Below, piece by piece: positions 28,301 through 40,500 of a DNA stretch of 64,000 nucleotides; positions within the stretch are counted from its first letter, which is position 1; each line of letters starts with the position of its first letter. The translations under genes and the position numbers were made by a program. The notes beneath the pieces are model-generated. The model ran no database searches and had not been told where the DNA came from. It saw only the letters and a list, made by a program, of their open reading frames with translations. Source of the stretch: Pontederia crassipes (Eukaryota; Streptophyta; Magnoliopsida; Commelinales; Pontederiaceae); assembly GCA_030549335.1 (NCBI GenBank), contig CM060186.1:24853189-24917188 (forward strand). Reading direction: 5' to 3'.

Positions 28301-31300
28301 ATAGAAACATATGAACTTTTAAATTGATTGTAAATGTAGCATATAATTATATTTTTTGTGAAAACGTTAAATATTAATTTACCAATCATTAGTAAGTGAG
28401 TGACGTATCAAGAATTCTTTAAAATTTTAAAAATAATATTTTATTATAATATTTTTTGCAACTTTATGGTTACATAAAATCAATCAAAGTTGCATTAAAA
28501 TGCAAGAACAAAAAAAAAAGGCTTTAATCTGCCTATCGAGATAGGGAGGACTCGATACCTCTTGTGTTCAGACAAAATGAAGGCTTTATAAAAAAAGGCT
28601 TTAAAAAAGAATTTTGATCTTTGATTTTAGGGATCCATAGGAAAGTAAATGAGGAAAAGGGTTAAAATCTCTATTTAATAATCTTATTTATATGAAGCAA
28701 AATGAAGAAAACTAAATTGCAATTTAACATTCGATATTTTTATACATTTTTTTTATATTTTGTGTCATTTAATTTATAGCTATACATATGTTAGTACATT
28801 ACTTTGGCATGTTTTCCCTTTTATATTCCTCGTAACATTTTTCTTTATTTAATCCAACCAATCCCCAAGTATTAAACTTAATGGTTTATATTTAATAACA
28901 TTCCATTTTTAATTATCCATAAATTAATATCTTATACATTAAGCTTATCATCATTATTATATATTTATTTCACAAATTCCAAAATGTTCATTTATTTGTT
29001 GGTATACACCGTATATAAAAAAACCGGTTATAAGATATTTTATTTTATCAGAAAAATTTGAATATAATAATGACTTACATTATATTATTATTATATTACT
29101 AAATGTTGTTTATACTTGCCATGAAATCAAATATTATATTATGAGTATTAATTTTAGGATATTTTTAAGTATCTAATTTTAATTTATGCTTAGAATACAA
29201 ATCTCATTTAATGTATATAATACATATTATGATTAGTGTTCCACCCAATATTTATTAGATATAATATATATGGATTAGGATTCTATTAGAATTATTAAGT
29301 TAATTTTTTTAGATCAATTTTCTTTTATTTAATTTAATTTTAATTCCAGAAATAATGAACTTTCCTTTCAAAAGGATTTGTACATTTAAATTGAATTATT
29401 TATTTTAATATTTTTTAATTTTAAAAATAATAAATTATTTTTAAAAAAGAATATTGCACATTATTTTTAAGAAGGAAATATATATTATTTTAATCATACT
29501 CAATTTGATAAAAAAAAGATTAATCTTAATTTGGCTTACCGTGCAAGCACAGATTTTATAAAACTTAGTCGTTACATAATTTTATTTAAGAATTATTGAA
29601 ATATTTTTTAACATGTAAAAAATGTTAAATTAGTTAGAATATGGAAATGTTAAATTTAATGTTAACACGATATGAAAAAAATATTGAAAGTAAAATTTAA
29701 AATATGGAAATGTTTTTTTAACATTAAATTATATTTAAAAATTGTGAATAATAAATAAGTTAGTTTAATTTGGGTCAATTTACTATTTTTTATGATTTTT
29801 TAATTATATTTTTTAACTTTGAAAAATATTTGATTTTTTAATGTGATTATGATTATGATACTTAATGTATCTCATGCATTTATACTTACTATTATATAAT
29901 AATAACAACGCAGCGATGACAATGATACGAATATAAATATAGAGAAGTGCTCTAATTAGTTTTTTAAATTAACAAATAATGGATAATTTATTTTTTAAAA
30001 GGAAAAAAATAATTTTTATAATTATACTCAAATTTGAATTTACGTTTATGGAATCAATATATTTATGACTCTCACTTTTACGTAAATTTGACTTTTTAAT
30101 TTAATCATTGGAAACAAACAAAATTAATAATATATTAGATGGTTGCACATGGCTTCTTAAAATTATTTATAAAATCAGAAAATAATAGGTTATTTAAAAA
30201 AAAAACGTAAAATACTCAAATTGAATATGTTTCTTTAAATTAATTTTTAAATCAGAACACAGTACAATTTTTTAAAAAAACATTTAAATACTCAAATTCA
30301 ATTTGTCTTTGTTTATATATAAGTCCTATTTCTACTCGAACTAAAGAATGAAAATTTTAAAAAATTAAATAAATTTGTGAACATCCTATTAGTGCTCAAA
30401 TTAAATTTATTTTTATTTAATATAAATTTTTTATTCATTAAATATTTTATATCTAACCCTATCCAAACTCATATGTATTACACAAATTAAATTTTTAAAT
30501 AATATTTAAATATTATTGGTATTGAATATAAGGATAAAAGTAACGTATGGACTAAAGTTTTATTTGCCCTAATATATTCTATATAGATATTTATTCGGAT
30601 TATGATTATTAATCTAACTTTTCCTATGTAATAGATAAATTTAAAATTGTATAAGTTCTTATCTTATTTTTTGAGAATACGATTTTAATTGTATATACTA
30701 GGATTTTGATTAAAATTTGAAATAGATTAAAACTCTTGGTTTGATTTGACTTAAAACAATTATGTTTTAAAGCATATATTTTAACCAAATACTTTATTAT
30801 TTTTCTCATAACTTAAATCTTACGTTGGTTTTATCCATATGTCTAATTAGGATCTTATGTCTTTTCTTAAGATTAGAATTTAATATTAATTAGGATATGA
30901 ATCTTATCTAATATTGTATATAATATACATTTATGATTAAACTGTGGATTTAAAATAAATAATTTACTATGTAATATTTTGGGGCTACGATTTTATTTGG
31001 ATTATGGTTAAACTTTGAAATAAATTACTACTTTTAGTTTGAGTAAACTTAATTTTTTTAAAATAAATATTTTATCATTTAATATTAATATCACAATCTA
31101 ATCCGAATACCTATATATTGACTCTATCTTTTAGATATGGATATATATCGATATATATGGATATATAACTTAAATTGTACGTTGTTTTTATCCATATATT
31201 TAATTTAATTAGAACTTACATGTTTTCTTAGATTAGTTAATTAGGATACGAATCTTATCCAATGTATGATTAAAATTTGGAGTTAAAATAAATTTGGACT

Positions 31301-31480
31301 ATTATTATTGATTTAAATTTAAATATTAAACTTTTAATAGATGACACATGTCATCCTAATATTTTGTCATTTGTCATGCTTATATATATATATTTGAGAT
31401 AATATTTGAGATAATAATATACAAAGAAATTTGATTTGTATATGAAGCAGGACAAGTATTTTTTATTTTGATGTTGATGG
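25337..31480. other. AT-rich gene-free region
   Basis: Six kilobases of very AT-rich DNA with no convincing gene. From about 27300 to 31400 it is nearly all A/T, with many poly-A/T runs and short ATATAT tracts. Only a possible MITE at 26540-26722 stands out. Confidence 0.6.
26540..26722. mobile_element. Possible short MITE
   Basis: GGGGCTGTTTGGC at the left and GCCAAACATGGGAC at the right are inverted and resemble Tourist-type termini. The element would be about 180 bp with an AT-rich centre. No clear target duplication was found. Confidence 0.35.
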
Positions 31481-31979
31481 AATTTTGTTTGTAGAATTCT
31501 GTCTCCGGCGATCCCAACTTTTTTTGCCGCCGATTTAGTGGGTCACGTGTTGTGACCACGTGAGCGCAAAGCCAATAAGGAGGAAAAAAAATCGATGATG
31601 CCCTAGTTACCGCCACTTGCTGCCGCCGCCTGCCGCCGCCCTCCGTGTATTGCAGTCGCCTGACGCCGTGTTTTCCAGCCGTCTGCCACCGTGTTTTTCT
31701 GCCGCTGCCGCTCTGCGCTGCTGCCGCCTGCCGCCTGCCATTTCTGCCGCCGTGAATCATCGGTACTCCCCTAGTCCCCTAGTCCCCTAGTCCCCTTCTC
31801 CTCCCTCCTCCCCCCCTCTCTCTCTCTCGTTCGCCGTTCTTTTTCTGTCGCACCGTTCTTTTTCTGGCGCCGTCCTGTTCGCCGGTCTGCCCCTGCTCCT
31901 GCCGTTTGTCTCCCTCCCTCCCCGCGTGAGCAATGGAGACCTCGGCACCTCTCGGTGCTTCCCTGCTCCCGAGAGGCGC

Positions 31980-32230
31980 GGGGGTCCCTCGCGAGCAGGG
32001 AGGCGTCGAGGTCTCCCTGCGCTCGCGAGCAGGGAGGCGTCGAGGTCTCCTGCGCTCGCGAGCAGGGAGACCGTCGAGGTCTCCTCCCTGCGCTTGCGAG
32101 CAGGAAGACCGTCGAGGTCTCCTCCCTGCGCTTGCGAGCAGGGAGACCCCCTGCGCTCGCGAGCAGAGAGACCGTCGAGGTCTCCTCCCTGCGCTTGCGA
32201 GCAGGGAGGCGTCGAGGTCTCCCTGCTCGC
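31980..32230. repeat. GC-rich minisatellite of 25-38-bp units
   Basis: About seven units built on GAGCAGGGAGRCCGTCGAGG followed by TCTCCTCCCTGCGCTCGC. Unit lengths vary between 25 and 38 because short blocks are missing. It sits in a GC-rich patch (31500-32260) within AT-rich surroundings. Several long frames overlap it on both strands, as expected for a stop-poor tandem repeat, so none is called as a gene. Confidence 0.85.
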
Positions 32231-32280
32231 CCAATGCAGCAGAGAGCCAGAGAGGCTGGTCGATTTTTTTATAACCTAAG

Positions 32281-33795
32281 TTAAAAATTAGGATTATATT
32301 TGTGCATGTTTTTTAGGCCTGAATATTTTTTAGGATTATAACCTAAGTTAAAAATTAAAAAATAGGTCTGCTCCCTCCAGATGTTGAAGTTGATATAGCT
32401 GATGAAATGGAGAAGGATAGAGATGAAGACAATTTGGAAGATGATACCATCTACGATGGAGCTGATTTGAATGATTTGCTTTAGTTGTATTAGTCCTTTA
32501 GGCATATGCCAATTCCTTATTTTGATAGAACTTGTCTCTTGATGCATCCTGTGATGTTTTGTTATTCTGAATTTTGATGACTTAGATTTTAAAACTTATT
32601 TTAGTTTTGGTAATTTGGAATTTGGTATTGATCCTTTGACATGTTGCTTACTATTTGATAACTTGATGATAATTTTGCTTTATTATAATATTATATTCAG
32701 TTTTGTGCTAATTAATATATTAAAAAAAATATTCTGGTAGCATTGGTCGTGTTACCTGTTCACGATTTACATTTTTCTCCGGCCCTCCGTGTGACAACAT
32801 TGGCGATGGGGTTATGGGCTAGGTGGTGGTGGTCGGCCGCTTGAGGTCAGGGAAGGAGGAGAGAGGTGGGTTCATACCGGAGTGGGAGTGGGAGGGCGGT
32901 CTCACGGGCTCAGCGAAGAGGTGGTGGTGGTTAGATTTGGGTTCGAGCTTGGGCTCAAAGTTGGGTTCATAGTCGTGCTTTGCGGGCAGGTTCAGACCGG
33001 GCATGAAGGCAATGGGGTTCAGTTGCGTTGAGTGGTGGGGTTGGGTCCGAGAGATTTTGATTATTGGGTTTGGGGTGGGAGATGGTTGAATCAATCCACG
33101 AGTGTGTGTTGGGTTCAGGAGGGGGTGGGTTAAGCAGTTGGATTGGGCTCTGCTCGGGGGTGGGGGTGTGTGTGTGTGGGGATTGGATTCAAAGTGAGGG
33201 CGGGGTTTTGAATTTGGGTACTGTTCATGTGCGTGCTCTGCGTGTGCGGCGTCAGTCCAGCTTGGCCTGCAACCGGTGTTTGGACCGCTGGCGACCGTGG
33301 TTACCTCGGAGGATGACTGGCGACCACCATGGGTATTGCAGCTTGAGGGTGTGAAACTGTCGATGCTGATGCAGAGAGTCATCGACGAGGGGAGGTTGCA
33401 GTTTGGGTGGAGTTCAATGTCGACTGAGGTGATGGACAAGTCCGGTGAGCCGAGGACTGGGAGAGCAATGGAAACAGGGTTCCTTTATGATACATCATTT
33501 TGAGCCCTCGAGTTCTTGAGTTTTTCTAGAAAGCCTACAAATTGTCCAACATGTCATCAACTTTAGTGTTTAACATAGATGTTGAAGTTTTACGTTATTT
33601 TGTATTGTGCATTATCTATTATATGGGAAAGCTGATTCTTGATGTATGGATTTTTCTGAAGTTTATCGGAATGCTCGATTCTGTCCAAGAACGTTGTTTA
33701 TACTCTTTATTGCTAAAAATTGACCAAAGCTTCTGTACGAATTGTCTTAAAATGGAAGAATATGTTTTAGAGTTCTGCCATAATGCCATTACATA
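32281..33795. other. Mixed region: a possible exon-like acidic segment and a GC-rich low-complexity patch
   Basis: At 32387-32484 a frame preceded by CTCCCTCCAG reads an acidic stretch ending DLNDLL and a stop; it could be the last exon of a lost gene or transposase, but it is not identified. From 32800 to 33480 a GC-rich patch is open for 206 codons on the minus strand. The translation is proline- and serine-rich with no family resemblance, and it is not called. Part of 33400-34534 may hold the 5'-UTR exon of the Pumilio gene. Confidence 0.3.
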
Positions 33796-33968
33796 CAACA
33801 ACAACAACAAAGCCTTATCCCACTAGGTGAGGTCGGCTACATGGATCATATGACTTCGTTGATCCATGTTCATGAGATTCGACAGGGTTTTACGTTGGCT
33901 GTCGGAGCCTAACACAACCCTCCTCCTTTATCCGGGCTTGGGACCGGCTATAAAACATAGGCGGAGTT
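33796..33968 (-). mobile_element. Au-type SINE, full unit with 17-bp target duplication
   Basis: Flanked by CATAATGCCATTACATA at 33779-33795 and 33969-33985. On the minus strand it starts near AACTCCGCCTATG and ends CCTAGTGGGATAAGGCTTTG followed by (TTG)n. That 3' end is, from memory, typical of the plant Au SINE family. Two shorter copies with the same 3' end lie in the neighbouring Pumilio introns. Pol III boxes A and B are not clear. Confidence 0.8.
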
Positions 33969-34534
33969 CATAATGCCATTACATATTTATAGAAAAGAGG
34001 TGACATTAGGCAAACAAATAGTACTACAGCTCAACCAATCCTCACAAGTACAGAGTGAAGGATCTAAGTGAGATGATAAAAATGTTAAGAGTTGGATTGA
34101 TGTTACTGTATGCTATGTATACAGGTCAAGTACCTTTTTTTTTTAACAAACAACTCAAGTACTAGGTTATCTTTTTTGTATAATCAAATTATATGTTAAA
34201 ATGTATTATGTTTTGGCTTTCAGAAAAATTGACATGTAAACCCCTATACATATGCACAGAAGTATCACAAAAGTGGTGAATAGTCAAACTTGTATAGTTG
34301 AATCAAAATTGTTAGTAATTTTTGTTGGTTGCATGAGAGTGGGTTAACATATGTGTATTATCTTAAAAACACATCTATATTCTTTTTGGCTTTTGTACAT
34401 TACAACTTCACCACAGGCACCTTGACTTTCTGCTGACATATCTTGTTTGATTAAGCTTTTTGACATTTGCAGGTTTGGTAGAAAGGTGAAGAAGGAATAT
34501 CTTAGTGGACTGAAGGAAAGAAGGAAATTTGACA

Positions 34535-37500
34535 ATGAAGATAGCAAAGAAAAATAATCAACATAGAAATCATAAGAAAGGTCATCATAAGTCAATTAAA
34601 AGTGGTGCTGCATCAGGATCATCAAATGCTAGAATATCCTTGAAACATCATGAGCCATCGAAACCACAAACTTCAACTCTCAGGTTTTTTCTTCTACTTT
34701 TTTTGCAGATGTCTTTAATTGGCTTTAATGTTATGAAGTCAAACATAGTCATAATTCACCATTATACCATGGGCGATAGTTCTGTATAAAGTTCAACTCC
34801 ATTCATGTTGTCAATTCACACCAATAATCAATTAATTTGCTAATAAAATCTTTGCAGGAAAAAGGTTGATCCAGAGACCATGAAATATTTCACAGAAATT
34901 GCAGATCTTTTTCAGAAGAATGAAGTTGATATGGAAGAACGCTCGACAATATGTGCCAATGCGTTGGATGAAACAAGGGGAAAAGAAATTGAACTTGCAA
35001 CAGATATGATTATCAGCCATACAATCCAGGATCTTCTTGAGGGCTGTGATTTGGATCAATTGTGTGGATTTATCAGACGTTGTGCTAATGGATTTCCAAC
35101 AATCGCAATGGATAAGTTTGGATCTCATGTGGCTGAGACAGCTCTCAAGTGTCTGGCCAGACATGTTGATGAAAGTTCTTATTCCTATGTTGGAGAAACA
35201 CTGACAAAGCTATGCCAGGTCCGATCCATAATTTGCTTAATGTATTATAATTGTAGTGGTCCTTTTTTCGTATTGTAATGTTGTCTCTCTCAGGTGGTGG
35301 TTAATGATGTTATCAATGTCATGTCTAGTATCTACGGATCCCATGTTCTTCGAAGTCTTTTATGTCTCTGCAAAGGAGTTCCATTAGGTTCTTTAGAAGA
35401 TGTTGCTAAGAGAAATGCAGTTCTTGCTGAGCGATTGAATGATAAGTCTGCTCAGTCTGTTGGTAATGATTCAAAGAATTCTTCACATGGTTTTCCTGTT
35501 ATATTCAAGTCTCTTGTCCGGGAGATCTTTAATCATGCTAGAGACGAGATTAAAATATTAAGAGTGAACAAATACAGCAGTTTTGTTTTCCAGGTACACA
35601 ACTTCACTGGGTATTGGAGTTGAATATTATTATAAAGGTTTAACAGATATTGCTGTATCTTTTAATTTAATACATAATTTACAGACTGCACTAAAATTAA
35701 CAGTTGGGGATGATGAGGAATTGCTGTATGCTATTTTGATCCTTCTTGGATGTCATGAGAAAAGCAACAAAGAGGGGAAATTAATTTGTGCTACGAAGAA
35801 GCAAGAGATCATGGTTCTGATTGAAGAAACTGCTTCCAGCCATCTTTTTGAGGTACTTTGTCAGCATGTTTGTCTCTTGTAATATCTTCATATTTTCATA
35901 TGTAGGTCGCATCTACTGACATACAGGGCCATGGTTGCACTACTAGAAAGCTTAATATGAGATGCTCCCACGCCCCTTTGCCTACTGGAGGGCTGGCCAT
36001 ACCCTACCGCCTACCTCCAATCACTGCCCTCATACTCTCTGCTTCTCTCAACTCCCTTTTCACATCTACTCTTCATCTCAAGTGCTGTCGCGCTCAACTG
36101 CCGTGGTGTTGGACTTTGCAAAGGCTGTGGACATCTCAGGCGATTTGACGTTTGCCAAGTGGGGTTCGCTCACTTGACAGGTTGCTTTTGGATTGTCTGA
36201 CTGTGGCTTCATTGGTGTTCATCTTGGTCAGGACCTATCTCTCCACGAGTGCTGATTGTGTGTCTTGTGCAGTGACGAGACTTCCTTTGCTCCCGTTCCC
36301 ACATCATTCTATATTTGCTTTACATTGATTGTGCTGTGGGTGGCAACAAGTATCTCTCTGTTCCCTCCCTCACTATTGGCCTTTTTCCCCTTAGCTTGTC
36401 TGTCCTTGAGAGTCTGTTCGATAGAAAATTCGGGGGAAGCGAAGATAAAGAATGGGAAGGGAATGCAAGAGAATGAAGGTGAATAACTACACGTGTTTGG
36501 TTGACATCATTAAAGGGAAGGGAAATGGATGATTAACATTCTGGTTAATCATCCTTTTTCCCCTCAAAAAAAAAAAAAATTAAAGGGAAGGGAAATGAAT
36601 GAATGTTATACAATAATTTTATTTAGACGATTTTATCCTTTATATGTATACTTATTTGTTTAATTTATATGGCTAAAGATGGAAGCACATGTTAAATGTG
36701 TCTTTCCTCTCCTTTGCACCCCGATTTGGGGTTGAAAGAAAAATGCGATAGAATGGAGTGGAAAGGAGCCAACTTAAACTCAAACAAACAAGGGGAATCA
36801 ATTCTCCTCTTTTCTCTTCCCATCGATTCGACCAAACAGACCCTGAAGCTTGCCATCACCCCACCTCACCCATGCCTTCTTCTGTTTCGGCACTGAAGAT
36901 CTGCATAGTTATTGCAACTTATGCCGGGATCGTATGGGTCGGTAATCCATTTCCTCCATACCGTGGTGACTCCTGCCCTGCCAAGGCCAGGCTGTGGGAC
37001 AATGTCAACTTCAAATGCCATGGATGCAGCCACTATAAGATCTCCTGCAAGGGCCGTGTCCATTGCCTTGACTGCTGTTGATTGGGACACCGAATGCTAT
37101 CTTGCTCATCCCACCACCACAATGCTAACATCACTGCGGGCCACCATCACTTGACACATGTGGGCCGGTTCTCCATTGGGCTTGATTGAGCTGCAACCAT
37201 GGACATTATAGTCCCACGGGGGCCTGATGCCACTGCCGTAGTGGTGTTCTTGAGCCATTGCTTGATCAGCAAGATGATGGATAAGCATGCCACAAGGAGA
37301 CCAGTTCAAGCAGAGATTGGAAAACAGATTGAGTGTTTTTTGAGCCTTGCCCGTTTGGCCATCAGGCAAAGATCTTTCTTCCTGTGGCTTGGCTGGGAGG
37401 AACAATGTAAACGACTGATAACCTCATAATTCAGGCTGGAACATGGATCTATGATATGTTGGTCCCTTTGGTTGAAAATATTGATGGTTTGAAGACCCCG

Positions 37501-40500
37501 ATAATTGCACCACCACATTACATCTATCCCACATTCCACTCTACCTCAAATACGCCAAGGGCCAAGGCTCTAAGACCATAGCACAACCTTTTGGCACCCT
37601 TCGTGAAATCATAGTTCCACCCTTTGTATCCTCTAACATCTCGACCATAAGCTAGTTGAATCTGAACAGGTGCAGATCTAGATGATACCATCACCCCTGA
37701 CGCGCTGCTGCCTGGACTGCAGTAGGACATGATAAACTCTGGTGTGACACATACTAGCGGAATTCATCTATGCGTGACATCATGTCCTTGGCCTTCCACG
37801 ACCCCCCAGCCCCAACCCATATCCTAAGGGAAATCCCTTCACTACTGGACGAGAGGATTCCCTGCATCATGTCATGGAGTTACATATGTTATTACCAATT
37901 GTGGAGACATGCAATGAAATTGATGATGCCCTACATCAAGAAATGACCAATCTCCCTCTCTCTTTGTTGCTCTCGGAAGTAGATATGTCCCACCACATCT
38001 AACTGCGTCAAACACCAGGATTGCAGAGCAGATGGATCACGTGAACATGTGGAAGTGTCGTTTGTCGCATTAATGTGCATTCATGGAATGTTGGTGGGCT
38101 TGGAGATGCGATAACGCGCTCTTGGCTGATACTTCATATACTAGGTGTAGACTTGGTGCTCATTTAGGAATCTGATGTCCATTCCATTCTAGGCCATCCA
38201 CAGAACGAGGAAGGTCCTTGGCCCCAACGACATTTTGGTATTCTTCTACCACAAATTTTGCCTTGTGATCAAGCCAGAGATCTCGACGTTCATACATGAA
38301 TTTGCTGATGGGAACAGTGGTTTTTGAAAGGTGGAAATGGTTCTTCCTCTTTCTCATTACAATGTCCGACATGGAGCTGATCGATGACTACATATCCATC
38401 GCTCTCTCCGATGGGCTTTATATGTTCATTGCAAGGATCTTAGCAGATAGACTGCGGAGTTGACTTAACATATCTACCCCATCCAGTTCACATTCCTTGA
38501 CTCTATGTGCTGGCTTCAAGGCGAATTTATGCTTTTAATGGACAGTGGACTTTGCCAAGGTTTTGACTCCATCTCTTGGTTCTTCCTTTTGAGCTCTATC
38601 CGATGACGTGGCTTTCCAAACGAATGGATTACCTTATTTCGGAGATGGTTTCGATGGTTTCCTTCTAAATTTTAATCAATAACCAATCAACGAGATGATG
38701 GGTGCAACCCCATGGGGAGTAGGATTAGGATGCCCATTGGACGCCCTGGATATTTGTGATTGTGGCAGATTTTCTGGCCAGAACCACTTTTGTTGTCTGT
38801 CGGACGCAATGTTGTCAAACATGTAAAACAGACTTGACACGGAAGGGTTGGGGAAACACATAATAACACAAGATGGACGATCCTACAAAATTCTATTGTT
38901 ATATATATATTTTTATATAATTTGCATGAAAAATAAATATAACATTATAGTTTCTTTAAAATGAAGCATAATTACAACTATCATGGTATCACAAATGTTA
39001 GAAAAATACTAAATGTTACCAAAACTCCCAAAGTAAAACAAATTCTATCAGAAGCCTTAAGCTATCAAAATAACAAAATGATCATATGATTTTATCTAAT
39101 TGCTTTAATGCAAGTATGCAACTAAAGCAAGTCAATTCTACAATTCTTAATGATCCTAACTTACCTAGGTACCTAACTTAGATTTACAGAGGCACTGAAA
39201 GCATTGGTCTATGTAAAATAATTAAAATCTAACTTAAACCTAACAAAAAGAGCACCCCTTTGGTGGTTCCTTTTTCGACGCACCTAGGGCTCCTATTGCT
39301 CGTGAGCACTACTTTGCTCTGGGAGCAAGGAAGCCTAGGGCTTGTGTGTGTCTGCTCGCGAGCAAGGAGCTTGACGCGCTCGGGTATGCGTGTGTGCATG
39401 AGAGATGAGGTACTTACGACAACATGCAGGCGTGAATGGTGGTGGCATCAAGGTGTGTGTGACGTCAATCAATTGGCGTGTGGGAGAAGGCAGCAAAAAA
39501 CGGTGAGAGTGACAAATGGGTGCTGCGATGATAACGAATGATGGGTGAACGAGGATGTCCAGTAGCACCTGGTGGCTGACGTAAATTTAGGTCGCCAATG
39601 ATAGTTTTTTAATGTGTCTTTTAGGTGAGTAGTTCACATGATGTAAACATGTGACCAACTCTTTGTTTAAAAAAATACTGGAATTGGTGGAGATGAGTGT
39701 GTCCTCCGATCCCATGGGCCAGCATGTATGCTGGCAAAAAATGATTCCAGGGAGAAATGGGCACGAAATCCCAGGGTATACCCCTAGAGTCGTTCAAATC
39801 TATGAGTTGGGATGCTATTTTGACAACTTTGGTCAGGCAGGTATCTTTTCTGGGTTCTCCATGCCATCATGCACATATATCCTCATTCTGATCCTCTAAT
39901 ATGTGGATGATACAGTAGAGGCTCAATGATTGAGGGAAGGAGCAACGACTACTCTGGTCTACGCATCAATCATTCTTTTTTTTTTCTCTTTTCCTAAAGA
40001 GCATACACATGTACATGTGAATCTTCCATTATACATGCATACATGGATGGCGCCCACATTGCGGTAATCGTCCTTTTTCTCAAAAAAAAAAATTGTGGCC
40101 TTTGGGATGAGTCAAGAGGAGAGTTGGCATTGCTCCCGGGAGTTCTTGGCCTCTAGCTCCCGTGCTATGGCCAAATCCTATGCTAAATGCTAATGGTGGA
40201 GGTTGGATGTTGTCTTTGCCATCAGTCCTTTCTGATGCTCATTTCCAAGAGCTGTTGACAATGCTTGACCACATTGTGGAGGTCACAATTTGTGATGGCA
40301 GAAGAGATGGCTGGTGATGGGAAACAAAGTATCCACTGTCCACAACTACACTTTTCTGGGTCAAGAACTTGCAAGACCAGACGGGGAACTGCTGTTGGTC
40401 TGTCATCTCAATTGACAGGCTAAGGCCCGATTAGGATCAAGGTGCTTGCTTGGTTGCTCAGGAGGTGACACATTCTCACTAAGGCTTGCATAGCCAAGTG

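Noticed and set aside
27300-31400. Many short frames and ATATAT tracts in the AT-rich block
   Set aside because: No codon pattern, motif or border signals; expected from base composition.
31779-32284. Several overlapping reading frames of 109-151 codons on both strands
   Set aside because: All are produced by the GC-rich minisatellite, which lacks stops in several frames; the translations are repeats of the same short unit.
32819-33439. 206-codon minus-strand frame, proline/serine/histidine-rich
   Set aside because: GC-rich low-complexity sequence with no recognisable domain and no supporting neighbour; kept only as part of a region note.
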